DNA of 64,000 bases from Streptomyces sp. QL37 (GCF_002941025.1 NZ_PTJS01000001.1:5585472-5649471); one strand, 5' to 3'; positions 43,548 to 53,546 are shown, numbered from the stretch's first letter. Program-made: numbers and translations. The notes: generated by a model not told the origin, from the sequence alone.

Positions 43548-44657
43548 GTGTCGACACACGACCTCTACACCACCCCGCCGGCCGCCCCGACATGGCAGGT
43601 GCCTGCCACGGGAGCGGCCCGGTTCAGCTGGGACTACGACGACGGCCGCGAGCGCCTCCTCGCCCTCTACCAGAAGGGCAAGGACAAGCAGTGGGACGGC
43701 AACAAGCGCATCGACTGGAGCCTGGAGGTCGACCCCGCCGACCCGCTCGGCACCCCGGACGAGGCCCTGACGCTGTACGGCACGCCGCACTGGGCGAAGA
43801 TGACCGAGCGGGACCGCGGTGAACTCCGCAAGCACTACACCTCCTGGCAGTTCAGCCAGTTCCTCCACGGCGAGCAGGGCGCCATGGTCTGCGCCGCGCG
43901 GATCGTGGAGTCGGTCCCCGACCTCGACGCGAAGTTCTACTCCGCGACCCAGACCATGGACGAGGCGCGGCACGCGGAGATCTACGGCCGGTTCCTGCAC
44001 GAGAAGATCGGGATGCTCTACCCGGTCAACGACAACCTCCAGGGGCTGCTCGGCGACACCCTGCGCGACTCCCGCTGGGACATGCCCTACCTCGGCATGC
44101 AGGTCCTCATCGAAGGGCTCGCGCTCGCCGCGTTCGGCATGATCCGCGACACGACCACCAGGCCGCTGCCCAAACAGATCCTCGCCTACGTCATGCAGGA
44201 CGAGGCCCGGCACGTGGCCTTCGGGCGGATGGCGCTGCGCGACTACTACAAACAGCTGAGCGACGCCGAACTGCGCGAGCGCGAGGAGTTCGTCATCGAG
44301 GGCTGCCACCTCATGCGCGACCGCCTCAGCGGCGTCGAGGTCCTGGAGAACTTCGGCATCGGCAAGCAGGAGGCCAAGGACCTCTCCGAGCACTCGGAGT
44401 ACCTCCAGCTCTTCCGCAAGCTGCTCTTCAGCCGGATCGTCCCCTGTGTGAAGGACATAGGCCTCTGGGGCGAGCGGCTCCAGAAGGCCTACGTCGACAT
44501 GGGGGTCTTCGAGCTGGGTGACTCGAATCTGGACCTCCTGATGGCCCAGGACGAGGAGATCGCCGAGCAGCTGGACCGGGAGCGCTTCGAAGCGGAGGAG
44601 CGGGAGCGGGTCGCCGAGGTCGCGGAGGCCATCGCGGAGGGCGGGACGGACGGCTGA
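43548..44657 (+). CDS. Ferritin-like diiron protein, putative monooxygenase
   Basis: 369 residues. Diiron ligands appear as Glu in FLHGEQGAMV, E-x-x-H in TMDEARHAEIY, Glu in VLIEGLALAAF and E-x-x-H in MQDEARHVAFGRM, a ribonucleotide-reductase-R2-like or AurF-like four-helix core. The C-terminal part is helical and acidic. The GTG at 43548 has AAGGAG six bases upstream. It is divergent from the AurF-like gene, which suggests shared regulation; whether the two form one pathway is unproved. Confidence 0.88.
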   Translation: MSTHDLYTTPPAAPTWQVPATGAARFSWDYDDGRERLLALYQKGKDKQWDGNKRIDWSLEVDPADPLGTPDEALTLYGTPHWAKMTERDRGELRKHYTSWQFSQFLHGEQGAMVCAARIVESVPDLDAKFYSATQTMDEARHAEIYGRFLHEKIGMLYPVNDNLQGLLGDTLRDSRWDMPYLGMQVLIEGLALAAFGMIRDTTTRPLPKQILAYVMQDEARHVAFGRMALRDYYKQLSDAELREREEFVIEGCHLMRDRLSGVEVLENFGIGKQEAKDLSEHSEYLQLFRKLLFSRIVPCVKDIGLWGERLQKAYVDMGVFELGDSNLDLLMAQDEEIAEQLDRERFEAEERERVAEVAEAIAEGGTDG

Positions 44658-44677
44658 ACGGAGACAGCGGTGCGGAC

Positions 44678-44992
44678 TCAGCCCTCCTCGGGGATCTCGA
44701 TGGTCCTGCCGTTCTCGTCGAGGGTCCGGGTCTGCCAGTACGTGTACCACTTGTCGTCCACGTGCCCGGGAACCTTGCCCTCCGGGTAGCGGGCGTAGCC
44801 CTTGGGCGGCTCCTCGTCGTCGGACACGCACGCGCTGCCGGCGCTGCCCACGTGCAGGACCGGGTATTCGCCGCCCCCGCACACGGCGTCCTGCGTCGAG
44901 CAGGCGGTGGTGAACAGGGCCACGGTGACGCCTGCCAGGGCGAGCCCGAGCGTGGTGCGTGACGGGACGTGGAGTCGGTTGGCCGTGCGCAT
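44678..44992 (-). CDS. Small predicted lipoprotein
   Basis: 104 residues. A lipoprotein signal peptide, TLGLALAGVTVALFTTACST, places the lipidated Cys near residue 31. The mature part is about 75 residues with two further Cys (AVCGGGEYPV and SACVSDDEEPPKGY) that could form a disulfide, then KVPGHVDDKWYTYWQTRTL. The function is unknown. The ATG has GAGGGAG upstream. It is divergent from the ADP-ribosylglycohydrolase gene across a perfect 8-bp inverted repeat. Confidence 0.82.
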   Translation of the reverse strand: MRTANRLHVPSRTTLGLALAGVTVALFTTACSTQDAVCGGGEYPVLHVGSAGSACVSDDEEPPKGYARYPEGKVPGHVDDKWYTYWQTRTLDENGRTIEIPEEG

Positions 44993-45072
44993 GGCGGGGC
45001 TCCCTCTGGTGGGTGACTGACGCTGCCAAGCCTGCCGTGGCCGGCGAGGAGGATCGTGAGCATCCGTACTCA

Positions 45073-45094
45073 TATCCGGTGTACGTACCGGATA
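45073..45094. promoter_or_regulatory. Perfect inverted repeat, candidate operator
   Basis: TATCCGGT and ACCGGATA form a perfect 8-bp inverted repeat around the 6-base spacer GTACGT, midway between the divergent lipoprotein and ADP-ribosylglycohydrolase starts. The 22-bp length and symmetry fit a homodimeric repressor site. The regulator is unknown. Confidence 0.5.
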
Positions 45095-45114
45095 CGCGGG
45101 CGGAGGATGACGCC

Positions 45115-46005
45115 ATGAACTCCCCTACCGGCCACGGTGACTCAGCAGCGGCCCGCCGCAGCCTCGAAGCGCTCGCCCTCGGCGACGCCTTCGGGGAGCG
45201 GTGGTTCCCGCTCTTCCGGCCGCCCCGGCAGGCCTACGCCGAGGTCCGGGCACGCCGCACCCCGCACGAGCCCGTGTGGCACTGGACCGACGACACCGCG
45301 CTGGCGCTGGCCCTGCAACGGGTCCTCGACGAGTACGGACAGGTCGAGCAGGACCGGCTCGCCCTGTACTACGCCCTGGCCTTCGACGCCGACCAGGCCC
45401 GTGGTTACGGCCACGGCATGCACATGCTGCTGCCGGCGCTGCTGGCCTCGCCGGCCGACTGGCGCACCCTCGCGCCGGGGCTCTTCGAGGGCGGCAGCCT
45501 CGGCAACGGAGCGGCGATGCGGGTCGCACCGCTCGGAGCGCGCTTCCACTCGGACCTCGGACACGTCACCGACCAGGCCGTGCTCTCGGCCGTCGTCACC
45601 CACGCCCACCCGGAGGGCGTCGCCGGCGCGGTGGCGGTCGCGGTCGCCGCGGCGCTGTCGGTGCGCGGGGAGTTCACCCTGGAGGCGGTCGCCGGACACA
45701 CGCCGGAGGGACCCGTGCGCGACGGCGTGCTCCGTGCGGCGGAGGTGCCGTTCGCCACCGAGCCGTGGAAGGCCGCCGACCTCCTGGGCAACGGGAGCCG
45801 GATCAGGGCCGACGACACCGTGCCGTTCGCTCTGTGGACCGCTGCCCGGCACCCCGGCGACCTGGAGGCCGCCCTGTGGTCGACGGCGGAGGGCTTCGGG
45901 GACGTGGACACCACGTGTGCGATCACCGGGGGCGTCGTCGGGGCGGCGACCGGGGTGGAGGGTGTCCCCGCCGAGTGGCGGCTCCGGCGGGAACCCCTGA
46001 GCTGA
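45115..46005 (+). CDS. ADP-ribosylglycohydrolase family protein
   Basis: 296 residues of the DraG/ARH fold. Metal-binding residues are visible: EALALGDAFGERW at the N-terminus, WTDDTALALAL (the paired Asp), GNGAAMRVAPLGA, and late GFGDVDTTCAITGGVVGA (D-x-D-T). These enzymes remove ADP-ribose from proteins, nucleic acids or small molecules. GGAGG lies upstream of the ATG at 45115. Its stop lies three bases from that of the convergent amidase gene. No ADP-ribosyltransferase is seen nearby. Confidence 0.92.
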   Translation: MNSPTGHGDSAAARRSLEALALGDAFGERWFPLFRPPRQAYAEVRARRTPHEPVWHWTDDTALALALQRVLDEYGQVEQDRLALYYALAFDADQARGYGHGMHMLLPALLASPADWRTLAPGLFEGGSLGNGAAMRVAPLGARFHSDLGHVTDQAVLSAVVTHAHPEGVAGAVAVAVAAALSVRGEFTLEAVAGHTPEGPVRDGVLRAAEVPFATEPWKAADLLGNGSRIRADDTVPFALWTAARHPGDLEAALWSTAEGFGDVDTTCAITGGVVGAATGVEGVPAEWRLRREPLS

Positions 46006-46008
46006 CGG

Positions 46009-47085
46009 TCAGCCGAGCCGGCGCGGCGGTCCCGGCGCCGGCAGGACGCGTTCCACCGCGCACGCGATGCCGAGCAGCGCCGCGTCCGTCCCCCGGTCGG
46101 TCACCAGCTGGAGACCGGCCGGGCAGCCGTCCCGGGTGAAGCCCGCCGGCACGCTCGCCGCCGGATGGCCGCTGAGGTTGAACGCCCAGGTCAGCGCCGT
46201 GGAGAAGACGTCCCCAGGACCCTCGTGACCGTGCGGCGGGTTGGGCGTCACCGGGGTCAGGAGCAGGGGCGTACGGGCGAAGAAGGCGTCGAGGGCGCGG
46301 TCGTTGGCGGCCCGCAGTGCCCGGGTGGCGGGGGTCGTCGTCCCGCCGCGTACCGCCGTCCACGTCTCCGCCGGGTCGAGCAGCGTGACGGGGTCACGGA
46401 CCAGGCGGATCACCCCGGCCTCCGCCAGCCGCTCCACCGCGGCCCCCACCACCCCGGCCACCTCCGGTTCCACGGACGCGAAGCCCAGGTCCGGGCTGTA
46501 GGCGGCCGGGACCGGAAGCAGCGCCGGCCGGGGCGCGCAGCCGTCCAGCACATGGCGCAGGTACGTCCCCGCCCGTGCCGCCGAGCTCGCCAGCACGCCG
46601 GGGGACGCGAGGCCCGTGCGGTCGGGGGAGGGCAGCAGCCCTTGCGTCGTCTTCAGGCCGAACACTCCGCACCACGCCGCCGGGATCCGTACCGAGCCCG
46701 CTCCGTCGCTGCCCGTCGCCAGCTCCACCATGCCCGCGGCGACCGCCACGGCGGATCCCGCCGACGATCCGCCGGGAGTCCGGTCCGGGCGCCACGGGTT
46801 GACCGTACGGCCGTGCGCCCCCCGCCCCCAGGTCTGCCACCGGGTGCCGGGGCCCGGTACGGAGGTCGATCCGACCGGTACGCCGCCCGCGGCGGCCAGC
46901 CGGCGGGCGGCGTACGAGCGGATGCCCGCGCGGCCCTTCACGGCGAACGGCAGCCCGGCGAGCGGGAGACGGGCCGCGGCCTCCGCCCCGGCCCGTGCCT
47001 CCTCGTGCCAGACCTCCGTGAACGCGCGGAGTTCCGGGTCAAGTTCGTCGATCCGGGCGAGCGCCGCCGCCACCGCTGATGTCAT
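46009..47085 (-). CDS. Amidase signature family protein
   Basis: 358 residues, shorter than most amidases (about 450-480). The Ser-Ser-Lys triad is visible: Lys in [11 protein letters not shown], the cis-Ser in [16 protein letters not shown] and the nucleophile Ser in [16 protein letters not shown]. The family motif GSDTGGS is GSDGAGS here. It hydrolyses a C-N amide bond of unknown substrate. It starts just downstream of the penicillin-binding protein gene and may be in the same transcript. Confidence 0.9.
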   Translation of the reverse strand: MTSAVAAALARIDELDPELRAFTEVWHEEARAGAEAAARLPLAGLPFAVKGRAGIRSYAARRLAAAGGVPVGSTSVPGPGTRWQTWGRGAHGRTVNPWRPDRTPGGSSAGSAVAVAAGMVELATGSDGAGSVRIPAAWCGVFGLKTTQGLLPSPDRTGLASPGVLASSAARAGTYLRHVLDGCAPRPALLPVPAAYSPDLGFASVEPEVAGVVGAAVERLAEAGVIRLVRDPVTLLDPAETWTAVRGGTTTPATRALRAANDRALDAFFARTPLLLTPVTPNPPHGHEGPGDVFSTALTWAFNLSGHPAASVPAGFTRDGCPAGLQLVTDRGTDAALLGIACAVERVLPAPGPPRRLG

Positions 47086-47090
47086 GGGCG

Positions 47091-48554
47091 TCAGTCTCGG
47101 GCCTCCAGCGCCGCCTCCATCACCGCGCGGGCGATCGGAGCCGCGTTGCCGCCACCGCTGACGTCGGCCCGGTCGGCGGCCGCGTCCTCCACCACCACCG
47201 CCACGGCCACCGCCGGGCGGCCGGAGTCCGGTGCCTGCGCCCAGGCGATGAACCAGGCGTACGGCGTACCGGAGTTGTCGACCCCGTGCTGCGCCGTGCC
47301 CGTCTTGCCGCCGACCGTCACCCCGTCGATCGCCGCGTTCGTGCCGGTGCCGTCCTCCACGACGTCGACCATCATCCGCTGGAGCCACCGGGCCGTCGTG
47401 GGGCTCATGGCCTGGTGGTACGAGTCCGAACCCTGCTGCCGGACCGTGTCGCCGTCGTCGGTGGTCACCCGGTCCACCAGGTGGGGGCGCCTGAGGTCGC
47501 CGCCGTTCGCGACCGCCGAGGCCACCATGGCCATCTGGAGCGGGGTCGCCGTCGTGTCGAACTGGCCGATCGAGGACTGGGCCAGCTGGTCGTCGCTCAT
47601 GTCGGAGTCGAAATTGCTGCGGGCCACCCGGGAGGGGATCTTCAGGTCGTCGTCGTTGAAACCGAACCTGTCCACCGCCTCCAGCATCCCGTCCAGCCCC
47701 ACCTCGACGCCGAGGTGCGCCATCACCGTGTTGCAGGAGACCCGGATCGCCTCCGCCAGTGACGCCTTCTCACAGCCGCGCGCCTCGTTGGGCAGCACGG
47801 TCGAGGTGCCGGGCAGGACGTAGGGGGACGGGGTGTCGGTCTCCGCGTCCGGATCGGTGACCACCTCCGCGTCCAGCGCGGCGGCCGCCGTCACGATCTT
47901 GAAGGCCGAACCGGGCGGATACGTCTGCCGGATGGCCCGGTTGAGCATCGGCCGGCTCTGCGCGCGGTTGAGCCGCGCCCAGGCGTCCGTGACGGCGGAG
48001 CCGGTGCCGGAGAGGACCTCGGGATCGTACGAGGGGGAGGAGACCAGCGCCAGGATGCGGCCGGTCGCGGGGTCGAGGGCGGCGACCGCGCCGCGCCTGC
48101 CGTCCAGGCCCTCGTACGCCGCGCGTTGCATCGAGTCCTCGATGGTGGTGACGACGTCGCCGCCGGGCTGCCGGCTGCGGGTGATGTCCCCCCAGAGCGG
48201 GAGCGGGGCCAGGATTGGGTCGGTGCCGGAGAGGACGCCGTCCTCGGCGTTCTCCAGCAGGGTGGTGCCGTACGTCTGCGAGGCGTAGCCCGTCACCGGC
48301 GCGTACAGCGGCCCGTGGCGGTAGGTGCGCTCGTACGCGAGCTGCTCGCCGGTGTCCTTCGACCCGGTGACGGGTTCGTCGCCCACCAGGATGTTGCCGC
48401 GCGGCTGGTCGTAACGGTCGATGGTGGTGCGGCGGTTGGCGGGGTTGGTGGTGAGTTCGCCGGCCTCGAAGAGCTGGACACGGGCGGCGTTCGCCAGCAG
48501 GGCGAGGAGCAGGAGCAGGCAGAATCCGGCGGCGTGCCGGATGTGGCGGATCAC
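47091..48554 (-). CDS. pbpA: Class B penicillin-binding protein (PbpA-type transpeptidase)
   Basis: 487 residues. One N-terminal membrane anchor ([17 protein letters not shown]), a short dimerisation region with the [17 protein letters not shown] motif, and a transpeptidase domain with SxxK in [13 protein letters not shown], SxN in [11 protein letters not shown] and KTG in [11 protein letters not shown]. It cross-links peptidoglycan in the periplasmic-equivalent space. Its GTG start overlaps the FtsW/RodA-family gene stop as GTGA, so the glycosyltransferase and transpeptidase partners are made together. Confidence 0.93.
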   Translation of the reverse strand: MIRHIRHAAGFCLLLLLALLANAARVQLFEAGELTTNPANRRTTIDRYDQPRGNILVGDEPVTGSKDTGEQLAYERTYRHGPLYAPVTGYASQTYGTTLLENAEDGVLSGTDPILAPLPLWGDITRSRQPGGDVVTTIEDSMQRAAYEGLDGRRGAVAALDPATGRILALVSSPSYDPEVLSGTGSAVTDAWARLNRAQSRPMLNRAIRQTYPPGSAFKIVTAAAALDAEVVTDPDAETDTPSPYVLPGTSTVLPNEARGCEKASLAEAIRVSCNTVMAHLGVEVGLDGMLEAVDRFGFNDDDLKIPSRVARSNFDSDMSDDQLAQSSIGQFDTTATPLQMAMVASAVANGGDLRRPHLVDRVTTDDGDTVRQQGSDSYHQAMSPTTARWLQRMMVDVVEDGTGTNAAIDGVTVGGKTGTAQHGVDNSGTPYAWFIAWAQAPDSGRPAVAVAVVVEDAAADRADVSGGGNAAPIARAVMEAALEARD

Positions 48555-49915
48555 TGTCCCTCCCCGGCCGGCACGGTCTCCGTGTCGGGGGCGGGTGTGC
48601 GGGCCACGTCGCTGACCCGGATGAGCAGCGCCACGATGATCCAGTTGGTGACCACGGACGACCCGCCCTGGGCCAGGAACGGCATCGCCATCCCGGTCAG
48701 CGGGATCAGCCCCATCACCCCGCCCGCGATCACGAAGACCTGGAGCGCCAGGATCGAGGCGAGGCCGACCGACAGGAGCCGCCCGAAGGGGTCCCGCAGG
48801 GCCAGGCCCGCACGGAAGCCGCGGGCGACGAGCAGGGCGTACAGCAGGAAGATCGCGGTGAGCCCGGCCAGGCCGAGCTCCTCGCCCGCGGTGGCCAGGA
48901 TGAAGTCGGACTTGGCGGCGAAGCCGATGAGGATGGAGTGGCCGAGCCCGAGACCGGTGCCGAGCATGCCGCCCGCCGCGAACGCGAAGAGGGACTGCGC
49001 GAGCTGGCTCGGTCCCTGGCCCGCGTCGATCGTGGCGTACGGGTCCAGCCAGTCCTCCACCCTGCTGTGCACATGGGGTTCGAACGAGCCGACGGCGAAG
49101 GCGCCGGCCGCCGCGAGGAGCAGCCCGACCGCGATCCACCCGGTCCTGCCGGTGGCCACGTAGAGCAGGATCACGAAGAGGCCGAAGAAGAGCAGCGAGG
49201 TGCCCAGGTCCCGTTCGAGGACGAGTACGCCGACGCTGAGCAGCCAGATCGCGACGATCGGGCCCAGTACCCGGCCGGTGGGGAACTGGAGCTTCCAGAT
49301 CCTGCGGCCGGTGTAGGCGAGCGCGTTGCGGTTCGCCGCGAGGTACGCGGCGAAGAAGACGGCGAGCAGGATCTTGGCGAACTCGCCCGGCTGGAAGGAG
49401 AATCCGCCGATCCTGATCCAGATCTTGGCCCCGTTCACCGCCGGGAAGAAGATCGGCACGATCATCAGGACGAGGGCGGCGGCGACCGACAGATAGGCGT
49501 ACCGCTGGAGCACCCGGTGGTCGCGCAGGAACACCACCACCGCGATGAAGAACGCGACCCCGAGGGTGGACCAGATCAGCTGTGTCGTGGCCGCCCGGTC
49601 GCTCGGGGTCTCCAGGTCGAGCCGGTAGATCAGCACCAGGCCCAGCCCGTTGAGCAGCACGGCGATGGGCAGCAGCAGCGGATCGGCGAACGGGGCCCGG
49701 AAGCGGACCGCGAGATGGGCGAGCAGGGCGAGGAGCCCGAGACCGGCGCCGTACCCGGCGACATCGGGGGGCACGGCGTCGTTCCGGGCGAGGCCGACGG
49801 CGGCGTAGCCGTAGACGGAGATGAGCACGGCCCCGATCAGGAGCGAGAGCTCGACCCCGCGCCGCTTGGGCAGGCGTAGCTCGGGCGGGCGCGCCTCCGC
49901 CGTCGTTGCGGTCAT
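48551..49915 (-). CDS. FtsW/RodA/SpoVE family peptidoglycan glycosyltransferase
   Basis: 454 residues with about ten to twelve membrane segments. SEDS-family marks include the region NRNALAYTGRRIWKLQFPTGRVLGPI, LVLERDLGTSLLFFGLF, TAGEELGLAGLTAIFLLYALLVARG, and the C-terminal TGMAMPFLAQGGSSVVTNW. It polymerises lipid II glycan with the PBP whose gene overlaps its end. This pair is not in the main division cluster, so it may serve sporulation or a special growth stage. The ATG at 49915 is preceded by a weak ribosome site. Confidence 0.93.
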   Translation of the reverse strand: MTATTAEARPPELRLPKRRGVELSLLIGAVLISVYGYAAVGLARNDAVPPDVAGYGAGLGLLALLAHLAVRFRAPFADPLLLPIAVLLNGLGLVLIYRLDLETPSDRAATTQLIWSTLGVAFFIAVVVFLRDHRVLQRYAYLSVAAALVLMIVPIFFPAVNGAKIWIRIGGFSFQPGEFAKILLAVFFAAYLAANRNALAYTGRRIWKLQFPTGRVLGPIVAIWLLSVGVLVLERDLGTSLLFFGLFVILLYVATGRTGWIAVGLLLAAAGAFAVGSFEPHVHSRVEDWLDPYATIDAGQGPSQLAQSLFAFAAGGMLGTGLGLGHSILIGFAAKSDFILATAGEELGLAGLTAIFLLYALLVARGFRAGLALRDPFGRLLSVGLASILALQVFVIAGGVMGLIPLTGMAMPFLAQGGSSVVTNWIIVALLIRVSDVARTPAPDTETVPAGEGQ

Positions 49916-49994
49916 GCCCCGCAACGTAGCAAGAGGCGGGTGTTATTTCCCTTATGTCAGCTTCGTGGCACTCCTTGGCCGCTCCCGCCCCACT

Positions 49995-50315
49995 TCAGCG
50001 CTGGTACGGGTTCTGGCCGCCGGGAGGCGCGTAGCCGGGCTGCTGCTGTGCGGAGCCGTACGGATTGCCGTCCTGGCCGCCCTGGGCCTGCGCCAGCAGC
50101 TGGTCGGCCTGCTCCTTCGGTATCTGCCGCTCGCCGCCGCAGAAGGTGCACTGCGTCGCGTACTTCGTCGAGAACGGGAACAGCGGCACGAAGAACAGCG
50201 TGAACTTGGTGACCCGCTTGCGCAGGGTGTGCGCCGCTGGATTGCCGCACCAGCCGCACACCATCGTCAGGACCGCCAGCTGGTAGAGATAGCCCTTGGT
50301 ACCGAAAATGATCAT
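49995..50315 (-). CDS. Zinc-ribbon domain protein
   Basis: 106 residues. A short hydrophobic N-terminus (MIIFGTKGYLYQLAVLTM) leads into CGWCG and later CTFCGGERQIP, the two Cys pairs of a zinc ribbon. The segment between them, KFTLFFVPLFPF, is hydrophobic, and the C-terminal tail is Gln/Gly/Pro/Tyr-rich. Conserved in Streptomyces; function unknown. Its start overlaps the HEAT-repeat gene stop as ATGA. Confidence 0.85.
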   Translation of the reverse strand: MIIFGTKGYLYQLAVLTMVCGWCGNPAAHTLRKRVTKFTLFFVPLFPFSTKYATQCTFCGGERQIPKEQADQLLAQAQGGQDGNPYGSAQQQPGYAPPGGQNPYQR

Positions 50316-52432
50316 GATGTGGTTCCTTTCCCCGTGTCTCCCAGAAGTGCCCGCCGGCAGAGCGCCAGCAGCTTCTCGTCCTCATAAGTGTCGTGACTGC
50401 CGTATCCGCCGTCCATCGCGTTGTGACGGCGTACGGAGAGGAGCTCGGCACGCAGCACCTGTGCCGCGTCCGACCCTGCACCAGTCGGGCCCATCCGCGC
50501 CAGACATTCCGCGACCCGGACTCTGACGTGACGGTTCTTCTCCCACGCCGAGAGGAGCACCGGCACGGATTCACCGGTGCGCCCCGACACCTCCCAGAGG
50601 GCGATCGCGGCGTCGACCCGGAGCCACAGCTCCTCGTGCGCCAGCAGGCCCCGCAGCCTCGGCGCCACCGCCTCGGCCCGCCTCCCCAGCCCGCCCAGCG
50701 CGCTCGCCGCCGCCCGGCAGTCGTGCACCTGCTCCGCCCGCAGCCCTTCGGCCAGCACCGGCAGGACCGTGTCCGCGTCGCCCGTGACCGCCCACAGGGC
50801 CTCCGCGGCCTCCGTCGCCGCCGCGGTCCCGGGGCGCCGGATCAGCCGCCGCAGCTCCGGAACGGCACAGTGGGCCGCCGGCCCGAACGACCTCAGCGCC
50901 CGCAGAGCCGCCGTACGCAGCCACTCGCCCCGGTACTCGGGCGCCCCCCGCAGCACCCGCAGCACCTCCGGGGCGGCCTCGCCCGCGCGCAGCGCCGTCA
51001 GCCCGGCGAGCAGCGGGCTCGCCCGGTCGTACGCCCCCTCGTCCAGGCCGACCTCGCCCAGCCTGCGCCGCAGCGCCCCCGCGAGGGGGGCCGCCGCGTC
51101 ACCGAGGCACCGGATCGCGAACCCCACGTCGTGCGGGACTTCCGGCCGCTCCAGGGCCGCCGCCAGCGCGGGCAGCGCCCGGGCGTCGCCCAGCCGGGAC
51201 AGCGCCTTCACCGCCGACCCCAGGCCGGGCGGCCCGCTCGCCCACTTCTTCACCCACGCCCCGGGATCCGCCGCCACCCGCGCGGCGAGGGCGTCGGCCG
51301 CCGGCGCCGCCAGTCCGAACAGCTCCTCCAGCACGTGCGAGGCGGCCTCGGCGAGCCGGGGCTCCGGATCCGAGAGCTGCACGCCGACGAGCCCCACCAG
51401 GCCCTCGTACGAACCGCGCCAGGCCCGGATCAGCCCACCGCTCATCCGCACGGCGTCGATGCGCTGCCAGGGGTCCGGGCTGCACAGCTGGTCCGCCAGC
51501 AGCGCCGTGCGGTCGACGACACGGTCGTCCAGGCCGACGTGGAGCGTCCGCAGCAGGTCGGCGGCCCACGGAGTGCTGCGCCCGGAGGACTCCTCGGCCG
51601 ACAGCTCCCGCAGCTGGCCCACCAGCGTCGGTGAGGTGGCCCGGTCCGCCCCGGCGTCGTCACCGCCCGGCGCCTTCGCGGCCGGCGGTTCCGGCCGCGA
51701 AGGCCGGGAGCGCAGCTCCCGGAGCAGCCCCGACACCACCCGTACGACATCGGCGGGCAGCGCGTCCGGGGCGCATCTGGCCAGCTGGGCGAGGGCCGCG
51801 AGCCGCAGCCCGGGCGGATACGCCTCGGCGGCGAGCCGGCTCAGCCAGTCGGCCGCCCGTCCCGCCAGCGGCCGGTGGCGCAGGGCGAGCCGGCCCGCGG
51901 CCTCGACGAGCGCGAGCCGCACCTCGTCGTCCGCCTCCACCGGCAGCCGCTCCCGCAGCAGCGCGAGCACCCTGCCCGGCCGGCCGTGCAGGGTGGCCAG
52001 GGCGAGGGGTGCGGCGAGCCGCACGCCCGGGTCCTCGTCGGCCACCAGCTCGAAGAACACCGCGGATCCGGCGGCCACGGCGGCCGCGGCCATCGCGTAG
52101 TTCGCCACGCCCTCGATCTCGTCGTCGTCCAGCTCGTTCTCGTCGTCCTCGTCCAGATCGATGCCGCCGATGCTGGTGAGCAGCTCGACGATGCCGCCGC
52201 GGTCCCGTATCCCCGGGTCCACGGCCAGCTCGAAGAGGAACGGGATGCACGCGAGCGTGCAGGCGTACACATCGCCCTGGTGGTGCACCGCGCCGTACAT
52301 GCCGTCGAGCGCGCTCTCCCGCTCCGCCGGATCGGCGGAGGCGAGTCCGTACAGGAGCCCCGGCACGTCGTCGGCCGGGCCGTAGGCATGCTCCATCGAG
52401 GCCCAGTCGACCTCGTCGATCCCCGTGAACAC
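50312..52432 (-). CDS. Large HEAT-repeat (PBS-lyase-type) protein
   Basis: 706 residues made almost entirely of alpha-helical HEAT-like repeats of roughly 30-40 residues, for example ALSRLGDARALPALAAALERPEVPHDVG, AALRALRSFGPAAHCAVPELRRLI and AASALGGLGRRAEAVAPRLRGLLAHEEL. An acidic insert, LDEDDENELDDDEIEG, lies near residue 120. Such solenoids are protein-binding scaffolds; no catalytic site is visible. The GTG at 52432 follows GGGAGGG. It is co-transcribed with the zinc-ribbon gene. Confidence 0.88.
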   Translation of the reverse strand: MFTGIDEVDWASMEHAYGPADDVPGLLYGLASADPAERESALDGMYGAVHHQGDVYACTLACIPFLFELAVDPGIRDRGGIVELLTSIGGIDLDEDDENELDDDEIEGVANYAMAAAAVAAGSAVFFELVADEDPGVRLAAPLALATLHGRPGRVLALLRERLPVEADDEVRLALVEAAGRLALRHRPLAGRAADWLSRLAAEAYPPGLRLAALAQLARCAPDALPADVVRVVSGLLRELRSRPSRPEPPAAKAPGGDDAGADRATSPTLVGQLRELSAEESSGRSTPWAADLLRTLHVGLDDRVVDRTALLADQLCSPDPWQRIDAVRMSGGLIRAWRGSYEGLVGLVGVQLSDPEPRLAEAASHVLEELFGLAAPAADALAARVAADPGAWVKKWASGPPGLGSAVKALSRLGDARALPALAAALERPEVPHDVGFAIRCLGDAAAPLAGALRRRLGEVGLDEGAYDRASPLLAGLTALRAGEAAPEVLRVLRGAPEYRGEWLRTAALRALRSFGPAAHCAVPELRRLIRRPGTAAATEAAEALWAVTGDADTVLPVLAEGLRAEQVHDCRAAASALGGLGRRAEAVAPRLRGLLAHEELWLRVDAAIALWEVSGRTGESVPVLLSAWEKNRHVRVRVAECLARMGPTGAGSDAAQVLRAELLSVRRHNAMDGGYGSHDTYEDEKLLALCRRALLGDTGKGTTS

Positions 52433-52652
52433 GCCACACCCTCCCCGTGTCCTTGACCGGCCGGCGCATGGGGGCGGCGTCGGTCGGTCTTCCCTCTGCG
52501 CCCCGGACGCGGCGGAGCCGTGCCCGCGAAGCAGCGTCTGCGCCGAGTGTGCACCACGTCCAGGACGATCCACCCTCCACTTGCGGCCTTTCCTGGCCGT
52601 GCCTGCCCGGGGCTGTGGAAGTACTGTGCGTGCCCTGTACCCTCCGTCCCTC

Positions 52653-53546
52653 TCAATCCTCCGGCAGGGACCGGGCCTGCCCGGGATCGGTGAGCGGAGC
52701 GAGCAGGTCCCCGTGCCTTTCCAACCGCTCGGTCATGTCGCCGGCGAGGAAGAGGAGATCGCCCGGCGCCCCGCAGGTCTCGATCTCGTCCCAGGTGACG
52801 GGTGCGGACACGGTCGGGCTGCCCTTCGCCCGCAGGGTGTAGGGCGCCGCGGTGGTCTTCGCGGCGGCGTTCTGGCTGAAATCCACGAACACCTTCCCCG
52901 GACGCAACGCGCGCGTCATCCGGTGCACGGCCAGGTCGGGCAGCGCCCCCTGCGCCTCCACCGCCAGTCTCTTCGCGTACGCCGTCACGTCCTCGGACGG
53001 GGTGGGTTCCAGGGGGACGAGCAGATGCAGCCCCTTCGAGCCGGAGGTCTTCCCGTACGAGGACAGCCCGTCCTCGGCCAGCCGCTCCCGCAGCCAGAGG
53101 GCGACCGTGCAGCACTCGACGACACCCGCGGGCGGTCCGGGGTCCAGGTCGAACACCATCCGGTCGGCCACGGCCGGGGCGTCCTGCCGCCACTGGTGGG
53201 TGTGGAACTCCACCACCAGGTTCGCCGCCCACATCAGCGACGGAAGGTCCTGTGCGAGCACCTGCCGGGCACCGGGGTCGTCGCTGCGGGGGACCGGGGC
53301 CGTGCGAACCCAGTCGGGCGTACCGGGCGGCGGATTCTTGGTGAAGAAACGCAGTCCCTCCGGCCCGTCCGGATACCGGAGGAAGGACAGCGGACGGTCG
53401 CGCAGGTGCGGCAGCATCGCGTCCGCCGCCGTGGCCGCGTAGTAGTGCAGCACCTCGCCCTTGGTCGTACCGGTGGCCGGGTACAGCACCTTGTCGAGAT
53501 TGCTGAGCGCCAGGCGCCGCCCCTCCACCTCTGTGATCGGCGTCAT
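52653..53546 (-). CDS. ligD: Non-homologous end-joining DNA polymerase (LigD polymerase domain)
   Basis: 297 residues, a stand-alone LigD-type primase-polymerase. Catalytic acids lie in MVFDLDPGPP (D-x-D) and late in KVFVDFSQN; KTSGSKGLHLLVPL is the nucleotide-binding segment; the N-terminal LSNLDKVLYPATGTTKGEVLHYY is the family start. It fills gaps with preference for ribonucleotides during Ku-dependent double-strand-break repair. No ligase or nuclease domain is fused, so an ATP-dependent ligase must come from elsewhere. It is divergent from ku by only 59 bases. Confidence 0.95.
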   Translation of the reverse strand: MTPITEVEGRRLALSNLDKVLYPATGTTKGEVLHYYAATAADAMLPHLRDRPLSFLRYPDGPEGLRFFTKNPPPGTPDWVRTAPVPRSDDPGARQVLAQDLPSLMWAANLVVEFHTHQWRQDAPAVADRMVFDLDPGPPAGVVECCTVALWLRERLAEDGLSSYGKTSGSKGLHLLVPLEPTPSEDVTAYAKRLAVEAQGALPDLAVHRMTRALRPGKVFVDFSQNAAAKTTAAPYTLRAKGSPTVSAPVTWDEIETCGAPGDLLFLAGDMTERLERHGDLLAPLTDPGQARSLPED

